Below are positions 33,238-35,551 of a DNA stretch of 35,551 nucleotides, piece after piece. The stretch lies in contig BTQZ01000025.1 in NCBI GenBank assembly GCA_036986135.1, positions 1 to 35,551 on the forward strand, written 5' to 3'. Below the pieces are notes generated by a model. That model searched no databases. It worked only from the letters and a program-made list of their open reading frames with translations, and had not been told where the DNA came from. The position numbers and the translations under genes were made by a program. The stretch comes from JADFRG01 sp036986135. Lineage in GTDB: Bacteria > Chloroflexota > Anaerolineae > Anaerolineales > E44-bin32. Position 1 is the first letter of the stretch. Every line of letters begins with the position of its first letter.

Positions 33238-34188
33238 ATGCGAGTCGTTGTGACTGGTGGTGCCGGATTCATCGGCTCCCATCTCTGCGATCGGCTGATC
33301 GAGGAGGATCATGAGGTCGTGGCAATCGACAACCTTGTTACCGGCGACGCCGAGAATATTGCGCACCTGGCGGACCACGATCGATTTCACTACATCCGGC
33401 ACGATGTATCCAATTTCATCTTCGTGTCAGGAAAAGTGGATGCGATCTGGCATCTCGCTTCTCCCGCCTCCCCAAATCCCTTGTCCCCCTACGGATATCC
33501 TCAGCTTCCCATCCAGACCTTGAAAGTGGGCGCGCTCGGAACACACAACGCCCTGGGCCTGGCGCGTGCCAACCAGGCGGTTTTCCTGTTGGCCTCCACC
33601 TCAGAAGTCTACGGAGATCCCCAGCAGCATCCGCAGCGGGAAGACTATTGGGGGCATGTGGATCCAATCGGACCTCGATCGATGTACGACGAGGCCAAGC
33701 GATTTGCCGAAGCTATCACGATGGCCTATCACCGTTACCATTCGATGGACACACGCATCGTGCGGATATTCAACACTTACGGTCCACGAATGCGGTTGGA
33801 CGATGGCCGGGTCGTGCCGAACTTCATTCGCCAGGCGATCGAGGGCAAACCCTTGACAATCTACGGGGATGGTCAGCAAACACGTAGCTTCTGCTACATC
33901 GACGATCTCGTTGAGGGGCTGCTCCGCCTCATGGAAACTAAGTTCGACGAGCCGATCAATCTTGGAAATCCGGTCGAGATGACGATTGAGGAGCTGGCGG
34001 ATCTGGTGCAGCGGCTCACGGGGAACGAAGCCGGAGTCGAGTTTTTGGCCGATCAGCGGGATCAATCAGATCCCCAGCAGCGGCGGCCTGATATCGGCCG
34101 CGCAAAGGAAATTTTAAACTGGGAGCCGACCGTCCCGCTTGAGGAAGGTCTCCGGGCGACGATGAAGGACTTCAGGAGACGCCTCTGA
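33238..34188 (+). CDS. UDP-glucuronate decarboxylase-like SDR (UXS family)
   Basis: 316 aa, with AAGGAAAGG upstream of the ATG. Extended SDR fold: NAD-binding GGAGFIG (7-13), the catalytic pair Tyr150/Lys154 in SMYDEAKR, and the family motifs TSEVYGDPQQHPQREDYWGHV and FNTYGPRMRLDDGRVVPNFI. These match UDP-xylose synthase, which oxidatively decarboxylates UDP-glucuronate to UDP-xylose; UDP-glucose 4-epimerases and dTDP-glucose dehydratases differ in the S-E-V-Y-G-D-P segment. It supplies nucleotide sugar for surface polysaccharide. The stop overlaps the presumed CTG start of the GtrA gene. Confidence 0.92.
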   Translation: MRVVVTGGAGFIGSHLCDRLIEEDHEVVAIDNLVTGDAENIAHLADHDRFHYIRHDVSNFIFVSGKVDAIWHLASPASPNPLSPYGYPQLPIQTLKVGALGTHNALGLARANQAVFLLASTSEVYGDPQQHPQREDYWGHVDPIGPRSMYDEAKRFAEAITMAYHRYHSMDTRIVRIFNTYGPRMRLDDGRVVPNFIRQAIEGKPLTIYGDGQQTRSFCYIDDLVEGLLRLMETKFDEPINLGNPVEMTIEELADLVQRLTGNEAGVEFLADQRDQSDPQQRRPDIGRAKEILNWEPTVPLEEGLRATMKDFRRRL

Positions 34189-34634
34189 AGCCCAAGGTTC
34201 GTCGAGAACTCACTCGTTTTTCCAAATTCTCGGTAGTCGGCGCGATCGGCGCCGTCGTTGACTTTGGCACATTCACACTGCTGTGGAGAGTTGTCGGAGT
34301 TAGGGACGTCATCGCGCAAGCGATTTCCTTCACGGCGGCGGTGACCAGCAATTTCGTATGGAATCGGTATTGGACCTATCCCGATTCGCGCAGCAAACCG
34401 CTTGGCCGGCAGGCATTCCAATTCCTTATCGTGAACGTCATCGGGCTGGCGATCCGTACCGTCGTGTTTGATCGGCTCAAGCCTGTGACGATTTCATTCG
34501 CTGAAGAGCTGTTGCCATCCCAATTTGACTCCGAGGCCGTCGGCGTCTATTCGGCCTTGGTCCTCGCCGTGATCGTCGTACTTTTCTGGAATTTTAGTAT
34601 CAATCGCGTGTGGACCTATTCAGACGTCCAATAG
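34185..34634 (+). CDS. GtrA-family membrane protein, apparent CTG start
   Basis: The reading frame is open back to 34143 with no ATG, GTG or TTG before the conserved N-terminus. AGGAG at 34174-34178 sits 6 nt before CTG 34185, giving a 149-aa product starting [CTG]KPKVRRELTRFSKFSVVGAIGAVVDFG, the normal GtrA start; an ATG at 34341 would drop the first two helices. Four membrane helices are visible (about 14-35, 42-60, 82-97, 125-142), with FVWNRYWTY after the second and a matching FSINRVWTY at the C-terminus, both typical. GtrA proteins are proposed to flip or assist transfer of polyprenyl-linked sugars. It is downstream of the UXS gene, with a CTGA overlap. Confidence 0.85.
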   Translation: MKPKVRRELTRFSKFSVVGAIGAVVDFGTFTLLWRVVGVRDVIAQAISFTAAVTSNFVWNRYWTYPDSRSKPLGRQAFQFLIVNVIGLAIRTVVFDRLKPVTISFAEELLPSQFDSEAVGVYSALVLAVIVVLFWNFSINRVWTYSDVQ

Positions 34635-34666
34635 TCCTGGAAGCACCCTGAAACCGAACCGACCTG

Positions 34667-34672
34667 TATAAT
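34667..34672 (+). promoter_or_regulatory. -10 box of the gene at 34689
   Basis: Perfect TATAAT, 16 nt before the ATG. Predicted +1 near 34679 leaves about 10 nt of leader without a Shine-Dalgarno. No clear -35. Confidence 0.45.
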
Positions 34673-34688
34673 CGAAGTATCGAATCCA

Positions 34689-35069
34689 ATGCGCGAATCC
34701 ATCCATAAGCCCATACCGATCTACAACACACCTGGGGATTGGGTGGCCGTGATGATCTATCCCTACATCTACAGCACGGTAGGAGAATGGATCGGCTGGG
34801 TCACCCCCAAGAAGGACGTGTACAGCGTGCACGGGATCTACGCGGGTTGGCTGACGAAAGAGCCTCGAATTCTGAGACGCAGGATACAGGAAGGGATGCT
34901 CGCGCGGCGCGATCCGCCGCCAAGACCGAAAAGGATCCGTCCTCCGGCCACCGTTCCACTGCCGCCAATGATGGCGGAGCTGCCTTTCGAGATCTTGGAC
35001 ATCTTCGATGATGATCGCGAGCACCTCACAACTTTGGACCATGGCGAACACAAGGAAGACATGGATTGA
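34689..35069 (+). CDS. Hypothetical 126-aa protein with repeated W-V/Y motif
   Basis: Residues 1-60 contain short similar strands: PGDWVAVMIYPYIYS, VGEWIGWVTPKKDVYS and HGIYAGWLTKEPRIL, each with aromatic-Val/Gly-Trp and about 18-residue spacing, like a small beta-repeat domain. The second half is basic and Pro-rich (RRDPPPRPKRIRPPATVPLP), ending acidic (DIFDDDREHL). No family is recognised and no signal or membrane segment is seen. Stop overlaps the thioesterase start (TGATG). Confidence 0.7.
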   Translation: MRESIHKPIPIYNTPGDWVAVMIYPYIYSTVGEWIGWVTPKKDVYSVHGIYAGWLTKEPRILRRRIQEGMLARRDPPPRPKRIRPPATVPLPPMMAELPFEILDIFDDDREHLTTLDHGEHKEDMD

Positions 35070-35551
35070 TGGAGTCAAAGGCAGTCTCCGAATCGCGAGT
35101 TTCCTTATCTCTCCTGATGCAGCCGCAATTCGCGAACCTTATGGGAACGGTTCACGGCGGATGGATCATGAAGCTTGTTGACGAAGCTGGCGGTCTCTCT
35201 GCCATTCGCCACGCGCAGTCTCAGGTGGTAACCGTGGCCATCGATCAAATGAGTTTTCATTCCCCTATCCGGATCGGGGATCTCGTCACCCTCGAGGCCG
35301 AAGTAACCTATGTAGGCAATTCCTCCATCGAGACCCGGGTGCGGGTCATCGCTGAAGATCCGCGCTCTGGCGAACGAACCCACACCAACACTGCCTACCT
35401 CGTATATGTGGCCCTCGACGCTTCCGGTGAGCCTACCCGAGTACCGCGGCTGATCGGCGAGACAGAGGCCGAACGACATCGCATAGACCGCGGTGAACGG
35501 CGGCAGGCCGACCGTTTGGCTCGCATGCGCTCCGAAGCTGAGGAAGTTGTG
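35069..35551 (+). CDS. Acyl-CoA thioesterase, hotdog fold (3' end cut by window)
   Basis: From ATG 35069, overlapping the previous stop, 161 codons run off the window without a stop. The chain shows the YciA/BFIT-type hotdog sequence: QPQFANLMGTVHGGWIMKLV then DEAGGLSA, with the HGG and Asp of the active site, then VTVAIDQMSFHSPIRIGDLV, EAEVTYVGNSSIETRVRV and NTAYLVYVALD. The family hydrolyses acyl-CoA to free acid and CoA in the cytoplasm. A basic, Arg-rich C-terminus follows, and the real end is not seen. Confidence 0.93.
   Translation, partial: MESKAVSESRVSLSLLMQPQFANLMGTVHGGWIMKLVDEAGGLSAIRHAQSQVVTVAIDQMSFHSPIRIGDLVTLEAEVTYVGNSSIETRVRVIAEDPRSGERTHTNTAYLVYVALDASGEPTRVPRLIGETEAERHRIDRGERRQADRLARMRSEAEEVV

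Overview
The window is 35.5 kb of gene-dense bacterial chromosome, moderately GC-rich, with no transposases, integrases, rRNA or CRISPR arrays. Protein style suggests Chloroflexota, perhaps an Anaerolineae-like lineage: a TIGR03663-type glycosyltransferase fused to NHL repeats, an RsmD with an APPQ-type catalytic motif, GtrA/Uxs proteins and leaderless-looking genes. That assignment is inferred from family resemblance, not from a marker tree.

Layout. (1) 1-1363, minus: trmFO, cut by the window edge. (2) 1439-16456, plus: a self-contained sigma-54 island. It encodes sigma-54 (rpoN, with an inserted four-cysteine knuckle), a soluble NtrB-like PAS kinase and an NtrC-like activator that has the GAFTGA motif but no DNA-binding domain. 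Three near-perfect -24/-12 promoters lie at 1388, 5969 and 13641, in front of the three transcription units. The second unit encodes a two-helix membrane protein, a 1581-aa TPR protein and a TPR plus clan-CD (C25/gingipain/caspase-like) cysteine peptidase. The third encodes a TIM-barrel-like protein, an FtsZ paralogue with a catalytic T7-loop Asp replaced by His, a 72-aa protein homologous to the C-terminal domain of the peptidase, and a small membrane protein. I regard this as the candidate undescribed system. (3) 16546-17262: an LCP-like membrane-anchored protein, followed by tRNA-Leu(GAG) on the minus strand.

(4) 17566-20482, plus: plsX, fabF and a NERD-like membrane protein (fatty acid and phospholipid synthesis). 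(5) 20581-22147, minus: an SPFH protein with an excisionase-type HTH at its C-terminus, plus a helical partner. (6) 22240-23621, plus: a Nudix hydrolase and a polytopic membrane protein. (7) 30969 down to 23721, minus: a tightly packed run scpB, rluB-type pseudouridine synthase, GT39-NHL fusion, sucC, sucD, rsmD. (8) 30996-35551, plus: two lipoproteins (one with G5 and propeller parts), UDP-glucuronate decarboxylase, a GtrA protein that appears to start at CTG, a small unknown protein and a hotdog thioesterase cut by the window edge.

Working model for the island (inference): the kinase senses a cytoplasmic signal and phosphorylates the HTH-less activator, which acts from solution on sigma-54 polymerase. 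Because rpoN sits behind a sigma-54 promoter, the circuit could be self-amplifying, switching on the TPR/protease pair and the modified FtsZ together. This points to a conditional programme such as division arrest, morphological change, stress response or regulated proteolysis. There is no gap over 300 bases without a gene.
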